Shown here in pieces: positions 34,938 to 43,312 of a stretch of 64,000 bases of DNA; position 1 is the stretch's first letter, and each line of letters opens with the position of its first letter. The stretch covers positions 24,106-88,105 of the forward strand of contig CAYFIB010000011.1 in assembly GCA_964342855.1 (NCBI GenBank), in the 5' to 3' direction. The notes beneath the pieces were generated by a model, which saw nothing but the letters and a program-made list of their open reading frames with translations, was not told the origin of the DNA and ran no database searches. This DNA comes from JBCBJX01 sp964342855. GTDB taxonomy: Bacteria; Pseudomonadota; Alphaproteobacteria; Caulobacterales; Parvularculaceae. The translations under genes and the position numbers were made by a program.

Positions 34938-35387
34938 TCAGTCGTCGTCGGCGCCCTCGACGCGGCCTAGGGCGAAGCCGATGGCCGACGGACCGTCGAT
35001 CGTCACTTTGGTGCGACGAAAGCTCGGACGGCGCAGGCGCGGCACGACCCCGTTCGAAAAGGCGAACGCCTCTTTCGGCAGGCCGATGCGGTTGCGGTTC
35101 AGGACGCCGTCGCCGTTCGCGTCATGATAGGCGGCGAAGGCGTACTCGCCCGGCTCCAGATGCGAAATGCGGAAGACGGCGACGCCGTTCTCGTCGATGG
35201 GCGCTTCGAGCTTCGCCATCGGCGCTTTGAGGAAGGTTTCCTCATCGGCGTAGATCATCAGGCGAACAGCGCCGACGCGCTCCAGCCCCGTCACGCGCAC
35301 CTCGACCGGCGCCGCCGCGGCGAAGGCGGCGGAGGTGATAGCGATCAGGGCCGCGGCTGCGGCTGTTAATTGGCGCGCGAGGGGCAC
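34938..35387 (-). CDS. DUF2141 domain secreted protein
   Basis: 149 residues from a GTG at 35387 with GGGAGG 6 bases upstream. Signal peptide through about residue 25 (AAAAALIAITSAAFA). The rest is one DUF2141 beta-sandwich: VEVRVTGLERVGAVRLMIYADEETFLKAPM, FRISHLEPGEYAFAAYHDANGDGVLNRN (calcium-like loop) and GLPKEAFAFSNGV. Function of the family is unknown. Converges with yceI. Confidence 0.85.
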   Translation of the reverse strand: MPLARQLTAAAAALIAITSAAFAAAAPVEVRVTGLERVGAVRLMIYADEETFLKAPMAKLEAPIDENGVAVFRISHLEPGEYAFAAYHDANGDGVLNRNRIGLPKEAFAFSNGVVPRLRRPSFRRTKVTIDGPSAIGFALGRVEGADDD

Positions 35388-35508
35388 GCTTCGCCTCCCA
35401 GAACAAGAGACTTCAATTAGGGTTGAAGGGGCGAGGGCCGCAAGAGCGCGCGGCCCGACCGGCGCGTGATGTGCGCCGCAGGAGGCTAAATAGCAACAGG
35501 AGAATAAG

Positions 35509-36495
35509 TCAGAGCATGCCCGGGATGATCCGATCGGGCGGCTTATGCCCGTCAGCGAACATGCGGATGTTGATGATGACGCGTTCGCCCATCTCCATCC
35601 GGCTTTCGACCGTCGCCGACGCCATGTGCGGCAGGAGGACGACGTTCGGCGCGGCGGCGAGGATCTCGCTCGGTCTCGGTTCGCCTTCGAAAACATCGAG
35701 CCCGGCGCCCGCCAATCGCCCCTTCTGGATCATGGAGGCGAGCGCCGCCTCGTCGATGATCTCCGAGCGCGAGACGTTCACGACATAAGCGTGGGGCTGC
35801 AGAAGCTCGAGGCGCCGTCGCGAGAGCAGGTGGAAGGTCGCGGGCGTATGCGGGCAATGGACGGAGACGATGTCGACCCGCGCGAGCATCTGGTCGAGAC
35901 TATCCCAATAGGTCGCCTCCAGCTCGTCGGCGACATGCGGGTTCGCGGGCGCGCGATTGTGATAGTGGATTTCCAGCCCGAAAGCCTTCGCCCGCCGCGC
36001 CACCGCCTGCCCGACGCGGCCAAGGCCGATGATGCCGAGCTTCTTCCCGCCGACGCGCCGCCCGAGCATCCAGGTCGGCGACCAGCCGGCGAACCTGTCG
36101 TCCTCCAAGGCGCGCACGCCTTCCACGAGCCGGCGCGGCACCGCAAGAATGAGCGTCATCGCCATATCCGCCGCGTCTTCGGCCAGCACGCCTGGCGTGT
36201 TGGTGACGGTGACGCCGCGTTTCGTCGCCGCCTCGACATCGATATGATCGACCCCCGCGCCGAAATTCGCGATCAGCCGGAGCCGCGAGCCGCATTCATC
36301 AAAGAACGCCGCATCCAGGTGATCGCCTAGGGTCGTCGCCAGAACATCGTTCTCGCGCGCCGCCGCAAGCAGCTCGTCGCGCGTCAGCGGCGCGTCGGTG
36401 ACGTTCATTTCGGCGTCAAAGAGATCGCGCAGCCGCGCCTCGACCGGCTCGGGCAGCTTGCGGGTGACGCGGACGCGAAGAGAGGCGGCGGACAT
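35509..36495 (-). CDS. D-isomer-specific 2-hydroxyacid dehydrogenase (glyoxylate/hydroxypyruvate reductase type)
   Basis: NAD(P)H-dependent reduction of a 2-oxoacid. 328 residues. N-terminal catalytic-domain IANFGAGVDHIDVEAATKRG (Arg region in the family), Rossmann motif GIIGLGRVGQAVARRAKAFG, VNVSRSEIIDEAAL with the catalytic Arg-equivalent, GLDVFEGEP (Glu), and the acid His in LLPHMASATVESR. The GRVGQ and HMASAT residues match the glyoxylate reductase branch, but exact specificity is open. Upstream of a divergent SH3 protein. Confidence 0.87.
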   Translation of the reverse strand: MSAASLRVRVTRKLPEPVEARLRDLFDAEMNVTDAPLTRDELLAAARENDVLATTLGDHLDAAFFDECGSRLRLIANFGAGVDHIDVEAATKRGVTVTNTPGVLAEDAADMAMTLILAVPRRLVEGVRALEDDRFAGWSPTWMLGRRVGGKKLGIIGLGRVGQAVARRAKAFGLEIHYHNRAPANPHVADELEATYWDSLDQMLARVDIVSVHCPHTPATFHLLSRRRLELLQPHAYVVNVSRSEIIDEAALASMIQKGRLAGAGLDVFEGEPRPSEILAAAPNVVLLPHMASATVESRMEMGERVIINIRMFADGHKPPDRIIPGML

Positions 36496-36629
36496 GGCGG
36501 TCGCGGAGGTCGCTTCAGGAGACGGTATCCTTAACGGAGCCGCCCGCCGCTTCCTAGCCGCGCGAGCGGTTCGCCGTCTGCGCGCTCTCGATTGCCCGAA
36601 ACCGGCGAATCCGATCTAGGTTTTCGGTT

Positions 36630-37154
36630 ATGAAAACATTTCGCGCCTTCGCCGCCGCGTTGATCGCGAGCAGCCTCGCCGCCGCGACGTCCGCAGCTCA
36701 GAGCGCCGACACGCCCTCCGGCTTCCCTGTTCCGCGCTTCGTCAGCCTGAAATCCGAGAAAACGAACGGACGCATCGGGCCCTCTCTGCAGCACGAGACG
36801 CGCTGGCTGGTTCAACGCGAGGGCCTGCCCGTTCTCGTCATCGCGGAGTCCGGCGAAGCCTGGCGCAAGATCCGCGACCCCGAAGGCGATGAGATGTGGG
36901 TGCATGCGCTTCGCGTCTCCGGCCGAGCGACGGCGATCGTGACCGCCGGCGCGCCCCTCGACGTGCGCCGGTCAGCCGATCCGGCGTCGGATCTCAAGGC
37001 GCGCCTCGCGCCGGGCGTCATTGTTGAAATCCTCAGCTGCGAAGCCGCTCGCTGCAGGGTGAAAGCCGAAGGTCAGCGCGGCTTTGTCGACGCCGGCCGG
37101 CTCTGGGGGCCAACCGATGCGCAAGCCGCCGTTCGTGCGGCGTCGCTCGATTGA
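36630..37154 (+). CDS. SH3-domain periplasmic protein
   Basis: 174 residues. Signal peptide about 1-23 (FAAALIASSLAAATSAA). Two bacterial SH3-like segments follow: PRFVSLKSEKTNGRIGPSLQ with GEAWRKIRDPEGDEMWVH, and VTAGAPLDVRRSADPASDLKARLAPGVIVEILSC with a W-containing end. This SH3_4-like family occurs in the D-2-hydroxyacid dehydrogenase / fabA neighbourhood of other alphaproteobacteria. Possibly cell-wall associated. Confidence 0.82.
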   Translation: MKTFRAFAAALIASSLAAATSAAQSADTPSGFPVPRFVSLKSEKTNGRIGPSLQHETRWLVQREGLPVLVIAESGEAWRKIRDPEGDEMWVHALRVSGRATAIVTAGAPLDVRRSADPASDLKARLAPGVIVEILSCEAARCRVKAEGQRGFVDAGRLWGPTDAQAAVRAASLD

Positions 37155-37188
37155 CCGGCCCCGCCGCCACAGGTACCTACCGCCTCCC

Positions 37189-37737
37189 ATGACAGATTTC
37201 GTTCAGCAATCGAGCTACTCTCGAGACGAGCTTCTCGCCAGCGGACACGGCGAGCTGTTCGGCCCCAAATCGGCGCGCCTGCCGCTGCCGCCCATGCTCA
37301 TGTTCGACCGCATCACGAAGATTTCTTCGGAGGGCGGTTCTTACGGACGCGGGGTGATGGAAGCGGAGCTCGATATCGACCCGTCGCTCTGGTTCTTCGA
37401 CTGCCATTTCGAGAGCGATCCAGTCATGCCGGGCTGCCTCGGCCTCGACGCCATGTGGCAGCTCGTCGGGTTCTACCTCACGTGGACGGGAGCGCCCGGC
37501 CGCGGTCGCGCGCTCGGCGCGAAAGAGGTTAAATTTTCAGGCATGGTCCTGCCGGAGGCCAAGAAGGTCTCCTATGTGATCAATATGCGGCGCGTGATGA
37601 ACCGGGCCCTTGTGCTCGGCATCGGCGACGGCGAAATGTTCGTCGATGGTCGGAAGATTTACGAAGCGAAAGACCTTCGCGTCGGTCTCTTCACCGACGA
37701 GCAAATGGCGGGTCCCGGCGGGCTCGCCGGCGCTTAA
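37189..37737 (+). CDS. fabA: 3-hydroxydecanoyl-ACP dehydratase/isomerase
   Basis: Makes the trans-2 and cis-3 decenoyl-ACP that begin unsaturated fatty acid synthesis. 182 residues from ATG 37189. Hot-dog fold with catalytic H73 in FFDCHFESDPVMPGCLGLDAMWQL and D87; KFSGMVLPEAKKVSYVINMRRV is the second half. Next gene is fabB, 33 bases on. Confidence 0.97.
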   Translation: MTDFVQQSSYSRDELLASGHGELFGPKSARLPLPPMLMFDRITKISSEGGSYGRGVMEAELDIDPSLWFFDCHFESDPVMPGCLGLDAMWQLVGFYLTWTGAPGRGRALGAKEVKFSGMVLPEAKKVSYVINMRRVMNRALVLGIGDGEMFVDGRKIYEAKDLRVGLFTDEQMAGPGGLAGA

Positions 37738-37770
37738 GGTTCCGAACGCGGCTCGATAGGGAGTACGATC

Positions 37771-38991
37771 ATGCGGCGAGTGGTCATCACCGGCATGGGC
37801 GTCGTGTCCTCCATCGGCGACAATGTCGCCGAGACGACGCGCAGCCTGATGGACGGCGCTTCCGGCATCACTCATTCGGAAGAATACGCGAGCCTTGGTT
37901 TCCGCTGTCAGGTGTTCGGCAAGCCGAAGATCGATGTGGAAGAGGCCCTCGACCGAAAGACGCGCCGCTTCATGGGGCCGGGCTCGGCCTATAACTACAT
38001 CGCCATGAAAGAGGCGCTCGCCGACGCGAAGCTCTCCGAAGACGAGATTTCCGACGAGCGCATCGGCGTCATCATGGGTTCCGGCGGCCCCTCCGTCAGC
38101 GCCATCGTTCAGGCGGCGGACAAAACCCGCGAAACCGGCGGCACCAAGAAAATCGGCCCGACGCAGGTGCCGAAGGCCATGTGCTCCACCGCTTCAGCCA
38201 CCCTCGCCGTGCCGTTCAAAATTCTCGGCCTCAATTATTCGATTTCATCGGCCTGCGCGACGTCGGTTCACTGCGTTGGCGCCGCGTACGAGCAGATCGC
38301 CTGGGGCAAGCAGGACATGATCTTCGCCGGCGGTTCGGAGGAGCTCGACTGGGCGCTGTCGAACCTCTTCGACGCCATGGGCGCCATGTCGACGAAGTAC
38401 AATGACCGCGCCTCCACCGCCTCGCGCGCCTATGACAAGAACCGCGACGGCTTCGTCATCGCGGGCGGCGCGGGCGTCGTGGTGCTTGAAGAACTTGAGC
38501 GCGCGAAGGCGCGCGGCGCGACCATCTATGGCGAGATTACCGGCTATGGCGCGAATTCCGACGGGTACGACATGGTCGCCCCCTCCGGCGAAGGCGCCGT
38601 GCGCTGCATGCGCATGGCCATCGAGACCGCGCGGCGCCCGGTTCAGTACATCAACACCCACGGCACCTCGACGCCGGTGGGCGATGAGCGCGAAGTCGGC
38701 GCCATCAAGGAAGTCTTCGGCGGCGGCGTGCCGCCGTTCTCGGCGACCAAATCCCTCACCGGCCACTCGCTGGGCGCCGTCGGCGCGCAGGAACTCATCT
38801 TCTCGCTCATCATGATGCGCGACCGCTTCCTGACGGCGTCCGCCCACATCGAAGAGCTGGACCCCGAATTCGAGGGTTTGCCCATCGTGCGCGAGCGCGT
38901 CGACAACGCCGAAATCGACTGCTTCCTCACCAACTCCTTCGGCTTCGGCGGCACCAATGGCTGCCTCGTCGTGGAGCGGTTCGAGGGCTGA
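37771..38991 (+). CDS. fabB: 3-oxoacyl-ACP synthase I
   Basis: Elongates the unsaturated acyl-ACP produced by FabA. 406 residues. Catalytic Cys in SISSACATSVHCVG, His residues in NTHGTSTPVGDE and ATKSLTGHSLGA with the Lys, and terminal NSFGFGGTNG. GGG AGT preceding the ATG at 37771 is the likely SD. Its stop is followed directly by a minus-strand terminator, and the usual fabI neighbour has been displaced by about 1.4 kb. Confidence 0.97.
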   Translation: MRRVVITGMGVVSSIGDNVAETTRSLMDGASGITHSEEYASLGFRCQVFGKPKIDVEEALDRKTRRFMGPGSAYNYIAMKEALADAKLSEDEISDERIGVIMGSGGPSVSAIVQAADKTRETGGTKKIGPTQVPKAMCSTASATLAVPFKILGLNYSISSACATSVHCVGAAYEQIAWGKQDMIFAGGSEELDWALSNLFDAMGAMSTKYNDRASTASRAYDKNRDGFVIAGGAGVVVLEELERAKARGATIYGEITGYGANSDGYDMVAPSGEGAVRCMRMAIETARRPVQYINTHGTSTPVGDEREVGAIKEVFGGGVPPFSATKSLTGHSLGAVGAQELIFSLIMMRDRFLTASAHIEELDPEFEGLPIVRERVDNAEIDCFLTNSFGFGGTNGCLVVERFEG

Positions 38992-38993
38992 TC

Positions 38994-39032
38994 AAAAAAA
39001 CGCTCCACCCAGAGAATAACTGGATGGAGCGT
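38994..39032 (-). terminator. Rho-independent terminator of the minus-strand ArsR operon
   Basis: On the minus strand, ACGCTCCA pairs with TGGAGCGT around a 17-base loop and is followed by seven T (A38994-39000 on plus). It lies 23 bases beyond the stop of the 54-residue gene and abuts the fabB stop, so it is oriented for the inserted operon. Confidence 0.75.
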
Positions 39033-39055
39033 GGCGGCGCTGGTATGCACGACGA

Positions 39056-39220
39056 TTATCGTCCGCTGGCGATCGCTTTTGATAGAATGATCAGCGACAC
39101 AGCGAATGCTAGTGGTCCGCCGACGGCTACGGCTATCGACATGCCATCGACTCCCCTCAGGAACCATGCTGCGCCGACAATCAGGGCGGCCCAGAACGCT
39201 CCGTGTAACACATGTAGCAT
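39056..39220 (-). CDS. 54-residue membrane protein (not in automatic-length range)
   Basis: Reads MLHVLHGAFWAALIVGAAWF at the N terminus, then a second hydrophobic segment (MSIAVAVGGPLAFAVSLIIL) and a short basic tail ending ASGR. GGAGAG lies 4-9 bases before the ATG. Two TM helices are expected. No family recognised. Last gene of the minus-strand ArsR operon and just before the terminator, which supports that it is real. Its AT-richer codon use matches the small gene upstream. Confidence 0.62.
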   Translation of the reverse strand: MLHVLHGAFWAALIVGAAWFLRGVDGMSIAVAVGGPLAFAVSLIILSKAIASGR

Positions 39221-39262
39221 TTTCTCTCTCCAGGTTTTGAGCGCCGCTCCCCGACGCGGGGT

Positions 39263-39439
39263 TTAGCGTGACTTCGCGATCATGATCGTCGCGATTGTTG
39301 TCACCAAGCCAAGGATCATGATGAACACCATCGACGACCATTGCGCCGCAGCGTCACCCCAGATGTCGTCGATCACGAAGAGAAACAGTGTCGACAGAAC
39401 GCCTAAGAGCAAAAGTCCAATAGTCAGCCTGATAGCCAT
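39263..39439 (-). CDS. 58-residue membrane protein
   Basis: From the ATG at 39439 (AAAGGAAG upstream) it reads MAIRLTIGLLLLGVLSTLFL, a short polar turn (DDIWGDAAAQW), then a second TM (MVFIMILGLVTTIATIMIA) and SR. Two TM helices in a hairpin. The frame extends upstream to 39508, overlapping the preceding gene's end, without an SD. Third gene of the ArsR operon. No family recognised. Confidence 0.68.
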   Translation of the reverse strand: MAIRLTIGLLLLGVLSTLFLFVIDDIWGDAAAQWSSMVFIMILGLVTTIATIMIAKSR

Positions 39440-39468
39440 TGCTGACTTCCTTTCTTTCGAAGTTGGGC

Positions 39469-40059
39469 TCATCGCATTCTCGAGCGACCCGGCAGATAGA
39501 CCGTGCACGCCGCAAGCACGGCGGTGAGAAAAACAAACAGACCGATAGCCGTCGATGCCATCGGGGCCCGATCGATGGGGCTGAAGAGCCAGGCCGCGAC
39601 ATAGAAAAATCCGCCGACAGTCAGAACACGCCCGACAAATCGTTCCGCCGCCTGAGCGCGTGCTGGATCGCAGAGGCGTTCACTTGGAGCCGGAACGTAC
39701 TTCGGAAGCTGATCGCCGCAGGCGATGAGCACCGCGCCTATGACCGCTCCCACAAACCGCTTGGCGACGGCGCCGTCGGCCAGTCCCCAACTTTTCAGAA
39801 GCGTCGCGATCAGGGCGAAGCCGATCGTCAACGCTGCAAGAAAGAGCGAGCGACTGATCGCGGTTCGTTCGTCGGTTGAGCGCGACCTGAAGCGTTCCGC
39901 AAGACGCGGCGCCGCGCCGAGGGCGACGAGAACAACGATGCTGACGCCCGCCCACGCCTCGACCTTTTCCGGCGCGGCGATCCAATTCAGTCCGGCGAGA
40001 CCGATCACGCCGCCGGCTACGAGACGCACAGGATACCGATATTCATTGAACTCTGTCAT
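39469..40059 (-). CDS. SdpI-like membrane protein
   Basis: 196 residues with five or six hydrophobic segments (about 10-30, 38-50, 70-90, 98-115, 143-160, 168-185). It directly follows an SdpR-type ArsR regulator by an ATGA overlap, the gene pair known from sdpRI. The stretch IGAVLIACGDQLPKYVP followed later by GRVLTVGGFFYVAAW is reminiscent of the SdpI GN-x-LPK and G-R/G region, but the match is loose. In Bacillus, SdpI senses and gives immunity to the SdpC toxin; no toxin gene is seen here. Role in this organism unknown. Confidence 0.6.
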   Translation of the reverse strand: MTEFNEYRYPVRLVAGGVIGLAGLNWIAAPEKVEAWAGVSIVVLVALGAAPRLAERFRSRSTDERTAISRSLFLAALTIGFALIATLLKSWGLADGAVAKRFVGAVIGAVLIACGDQLPKYVPAPSERLCDPARAQAAERFVGRVLTVGGFFYVAAWLFSPIDRAPMASTAIGLFVFLTAVLAACTVYLPGRSRMR

Positions 40060-40376
40060 TTCGCGCGCTCCCCATTCAGCAAGCCGACCGCCGAAGACGT
40101 TCCGACATCGGAGCGCAGCTCCATGCCGAAGGCCTGCGCGAAGCTGAGGAGCGCGTCCTCAAGCACCGACATCCTCAACTGATAGATCACCGTCTTGCCT
40201 TCCCGGTCTGACCGCACGAGTCCCGCTTCACGCAGCACCGCGAAATGGGCGGACATCGTCGGTTTGGAGACGTCGAACTCCTCAGCGATTTCGCCAGCCG
40301 TCATCGGACGTTCACGCAGCATTTCGAGCACGCGACGCCGCGTCGGATCAGACAGAGCTTTGAAAATCAGGTTCAT
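40056..40376 (-). CDS. ArsR-family (SdpR-type) transcriptional autorepressor
   Basis: 106-residue winged-helix regulator. FKALSDPTRRRVLEMLRERPMTAGEIAEEFDVSKPTMSAHFAVLREAGLV carries the ArsR helix-turn-helix; the TAGEIAEEF and KPTMSAHF segments are those of SdpR-type autorepressors. No CxC or other metal-binding motif, so it is not a metal sensor. First gene of a four-gene minus-strand operon; the likely operator lies just upstream and overlaps the fabI promoter region. Confidence 0.88.
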   Translation of the reverse strand: MNLIFKALSDPTRRRVLEMLRERPMTAGEIAEEFDVSKPTMSAHFAVLREAGLVRSDREGKTVIYQLRMSVLEDALLSFAQAFGMELRSDVGTSSAVGLLNGERAK

Positions 40377-40385
40377 GCATTGATG

Positions 40386-40403
40386 ATTAGCTAAACATCT
40401 AAT
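40386..40403. promoter_or_regulatory. ATTAG-N8-CTAAT inverted repeat, probable ArsR/SdpR operator
   Basis: An inverted repeat with a nested TTAGCTAA palindrome, in the AT-rich gap between the ArsR start (40376) and fabI (40484). It is placed to autoregulate the ArsR operon. As the same gap likely holds the fabI promoter, the repressor might also touch fabI. Confidence 0.5.
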
Positions 40404-40483
40404 TGTGTCAAGCGCGGCCTTTGCCGCAGACGCGACGCTCGGCTATCACCCGCTGCAAGAATTCTTCAGAAGGAGCGCCCCAC

Positions 40484-41296
40484 ATGGCCGACGACATCAT
40501 TTTCCCTGCTGGCGACCTGATGAAAGGCAAGCGCGGCCTCGTCATGGGCGTCGCGAACCAGAACTCCATCGCCTGGGGCATCGCCCGTCAGCTGGCGGCG
40601 CAGGGCGCGGAGATGTGCTTCTCCTATATCGAGGCGGTCGAGAAGCGCGTGCGCAAACTCGCCGACGAGATCGGCGTCGATTTCCTCGTGCAGGCGGATG
40701 TCGCTTCCGATGACGACATGGAGAAGGCCTTCGCCGCCATCAAAGAGAAGTGGGGCGAAATCGACTTTCTGGTCCATGCCATCGGCTTTTCAGACAAGGA
40801 CCAGTTGAAAGGCTCCTTCACCCAGGTCACGACGCGCGAGAACTTCAAGAACACCATGGACGTCTCGGCGTTTTCGTTCGTGGACGCCGCGCGCCGGGCC
40901 TCGGAGATGATGGCGCCGGGCGGATCTATGATCACGCTCACCTATCTCGGCTCTGAACGCGTCGTGCCGAACTACAACGTCATGGGCGTCGCGAAGGCGG
41001 CGCTGGAGGCCTCTACGCGCTATATCGCGCGCGATCTCGGGCCGCAGGGCATCCGCGTGAATGCGATTTCCGCGGGGCCGATGCGCACCCTCGCAATGGC
41101 GGGCATCACCGGCGGCAAGTCCCTGATGTCGACGGGTCGCGACTGGTCGCTCCTGAAAGAAGACACGACCATGGAAGGCGTCGCAGGCTCAGCGCTCTAC
41201 CTGCTATCCGACCTCGGAAAATCCTGCACGGGCGAAGTCCTGCACGTGGACGCCGGCTTCCACGCCGTCGGCGTGCCGGACATCGCGGCGGACTGA
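40484..41296 (+). CDS. fabI: Enoyl-ACP reductase (NADH)
   Basis: Last reduction of each fatty-acid elongation round. 270 residues from ATG 40484 with AAGGAG upstream. N-terminal LVMGVANQNSIAWGIARQL, and the Y-x6-K pair in NYNVMGVAKAALEAS, then ISAGPMRTLAM near the substrate loop. Normally adjacent to fabA-fabB in alphaproteobacteria; here separated by the ArsR module. Triclosan/isoniazid-type target family. Its stop and that of the convergent DUF885 gene fall in one CTGATC-GCC-GATCAG hairpin (41293-41307). Confidence 0.97.
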   Translation: MADDIIFPAGDLMKGKRGLVMGVANQNSIAWGIARQLAAQGAEMCFSYIEAVEKRVRKLADEIGVDFLVQADVASDDDMEKAFAAIKEKWGEIDFLVHAIGFSDKDQLKGSFTQVTTRENFKNTMDVSAFSFVDAARRASEMMAPGGSMITLTYLGSERVVPNYNVMGVAKAALEASTRYIARDLGPQGIRVNAISAGPMRTLAMAGITGGKSLMSTGRDWSLLKEDTTMEGVAGSALYLLSDLGKSCTGEVLHVDAGFHAVGVPDIAAD

Positions 41297-41303
41297 TCGC
41301 CGA

Positions 41304-43187
41304 TCAGGCGCGCTCAGCGATCCATTCGTTGACGCGTCGCTCCAACAGGGGCAACGGCACGCCGCCCGCGCCGAGCACGACGGTGTGGAAGGCCTTGAGG
41401 TCGAACCCTTCGCCGAGTTCGGCCTCCGCCTTCGCGCGCAATTCCTGAATTTTCAGCATGCCGAGTTTGTAAGAGCAGGCCTGCCCCGGCCAGACGGAAT
41501 AGCGCTCGATTTCCCGGGTCGCGCTCGCGCGCGTTTCGCCGGAAGTTTCGACCATGTAGTCGATCGCCTGCTCGCGGGTCCATTTCTTGTGGTGAAGCCC
41601 CGTATCAACCACGAGACGGACCGCGCGGAAGAGCTCCGCCTGCAGACGGCCAAGGTTGCTTTCGGGGTCGCCTTCGTAAAGGCCCATTTCCACCGCGAGC
41701 GCTTCCGCGTAGAGCGCCCAGCCTTCGGTGAACTCCGAGTTTGACACCATGGAGCGGATGAGCGGCAGGCCTTCCAGCTGCTGGGCGGTCGTAATCTGGA
41801 AATGGTGACCCGGCACCGCCTCATGATAGGTCAGCGTTTTTAAGGTGTTGCGCGGCCAGTCGGCGGTATTTTTCAGATTAATCCAGTAGACGCCGGGCGC
41901 GGAGCCGTCGAGCGGCGGGCGGGTGTAGTAGCCGCCGGGCGCGGAATCCTGCCGATAGATCGGCACGCGCCGCACCTCGACCTTCTGGGGCGAGACGTTC
42001 TCGAAATAGTCTGGCGCCAGCGCGTAAACTTCCGTCACATAGCCGCGGATGTCGTAGAGGAGACGTTCGCGGCCGTCATCGGTGTTCGGATAAAGCATGC
42101 GCGGCTCTTCGCCGAGCGCGGCGAAGCGCGCGCCGACGCTCCCCTCGGAATATCCGAGAGCTTTCAGGATCGCGTCCATCTCCGCGGAAATGCGCGCGAC
42201 TTCTGACAGGCCGATCTGGTGCACGTCCTCCGGCGTCAACGCGCCCGCGCCGTAGCGCTTCAGCGCGTAAGCGTAGAAGGCGTCGCCTTCCGGCAGACGC
42301 CAGGCGCCCGCGCCTTCCGGCGAGCGCTCGCGGACGGCGCGCAGGGCGCCGGCCAGATCAGCGTAGGCGGGGTAGACGGAGCGATCGACGATCTCCGCCG
42401 CCCGCTCGGCGTAACCGCGCACGGCTTCCTGCGGGAGCGACGACCCGGCGGCGAGGCGCTTGGAAAGCTCCGTCACCAACGGATTTTCAGCGGCGGGCGG
42501 CGCGATGAACGCCTCCATGCCCGTCACCGCCTTGTCGATCGCGAAGACGGGCAGAATGACGCCAAGATCAGCGTCGGAGTAAATCGCGTCCCGCGTCCCG
42601 GCGAGCGCGTCGGCGATGGCGCCGAGACGGGCGAGATAGGCCTCCGCATCGTCCGCGTTCTTGAGCGGTTGCTGCACCGTCAGGAGCTGCGGCAGCGAGA
42701 GCTGCGCGCCCGAAATCTGTGTCAGCACATAAGGGTGCGCGCCGCCGATAGTCGCGCCGGGCCCGAAGTCGAACTGATTGCGCTCGATCGACAGATTATA
42801 AGCGTGCTGAAGGATTTCATACGTCTGCTTGTCGACGCCCGAGAGCTGACGCGGGTCGATGCTGCGAAGGTCCGACAGCATCCGGTCGGAAAGCTCCCGG
42901 GCTTCCGCCGCGCCGTCGAGACCATAGAGCCCGAGCTTCGACTGGAAGCCGTCACCCGCGCGATCCTCGCCGACGCCGAGGGTCGTCGCCCATTCCGGAT
43001 TGGCGCGCAGGATGAGCGCGGCGTGCTTGTCCGCGACCTCGCCCAGACGCGCCGCGGGGTCTTCGGACGTCGCAGCGGGCGCCGTCGCGGCGGAAGGCGT
43101 TCTTGGCGGCGCCTGTTCGGAAGACCGGTCGCAGGCCGGAAGAGCCAGCAGGGCGGCCAACGCCGCGGATAAAAGAAGACGGTTCAT
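41304..43187 (-). CDS. DUF885 lipoprotein (putative zinc metallo-hydrolase)
   Basis: 627 residues from ATG 43187 (GGGGAG upstream). Lipobox LLALPACD with Cys near residue 19, followed by a low-complexity spacer (APPRTPSAATAPAATSED). The family motif HEAVPGHHFQ, plus TEGWALYAEALAVEMGLY and the RVPIYRQDSAPGGYYTRPPLD region, resemble zinc peptidases of the M2/M3-like superfamily; metal His and Glu are present. Substrate unknown; probably a periplasmic or outer-membrane-tethered peptidase-like enzyme. Confidence 0.88.
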   Translation of the reverse strand: MNRLLLSAALAALLALPACDRSSEQAPPRTPSAATAPAATSEDPAARLGEVADKHAALILRANPEWATTLGVGEDRAGDGFQSKLGLYGLDGAAEARELSDRMLSDLRSIDPRQLSGVDKQTYEILQHAYNLSIERNQFDFGPGATIGGAHPYVLTQISGAQLSLPQLLTVQQPLKNADDAEAYLARLGAIADALAGTRDAIYSDADLGVILPVFAIDKAVTGMEAFIAPPAAENPLVTELSKRLAAGSSLPQEAVRGYAERAAEIVDRSVYPAYADLAGALRAVRERSPEGAGAWRLPEGDAFYAYALKRYGAGALTPEDVHQIGLSEVARISAEMDAILKALGYSEGSVGARFAALGEEPRMLYPNTDDGRERLLYDIRGYVTEVYALAPDYFENVSPQKVEVRRVPIYRQDSAPGGYYTRPPLDGSAPGVYWINLKNTADWPRNTLKTLTYHEAVPGHHFQITTAQQLEGLPLIRSMVSNSEFTEGWALYAEALAVEMGLYEGDPESNLGRLQAELFRAVRLVVDTGLHHKKWTREQAIDYMVETSGETRASATREIERYSVWPGQACSYKLGMLKIQELRAKAEAELGEGFDLKAFHTVVLGAGGVPLPLLERRVNEWIAERA

Positions 43188-43262
43188 CGAGCGCGCTCCC
43201 CAGAAGGCGACGGAGGTTGAGACTACCCCAACCGGGCGTCTCGCCAAACGCGCTTTAACACG

Positions 43263-43290
43263 AAAAAAGCGGGCCCGAAGGCCCGCTTTC
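43263..43290 (-). terminator. Rho-independent terminator after pnp
   Basis: On the minus strand, AAAGCGGGCC-TTCG-GGCCCGCTTT then TTTC: a 10-bp stem with a TTCG tetraloop, 23 bases beyond the pnp stop. Confidence 0.9.
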
Positions 43291-43312
43291 TCGCAAGAGA
43301 TGCGTCGTCGAC

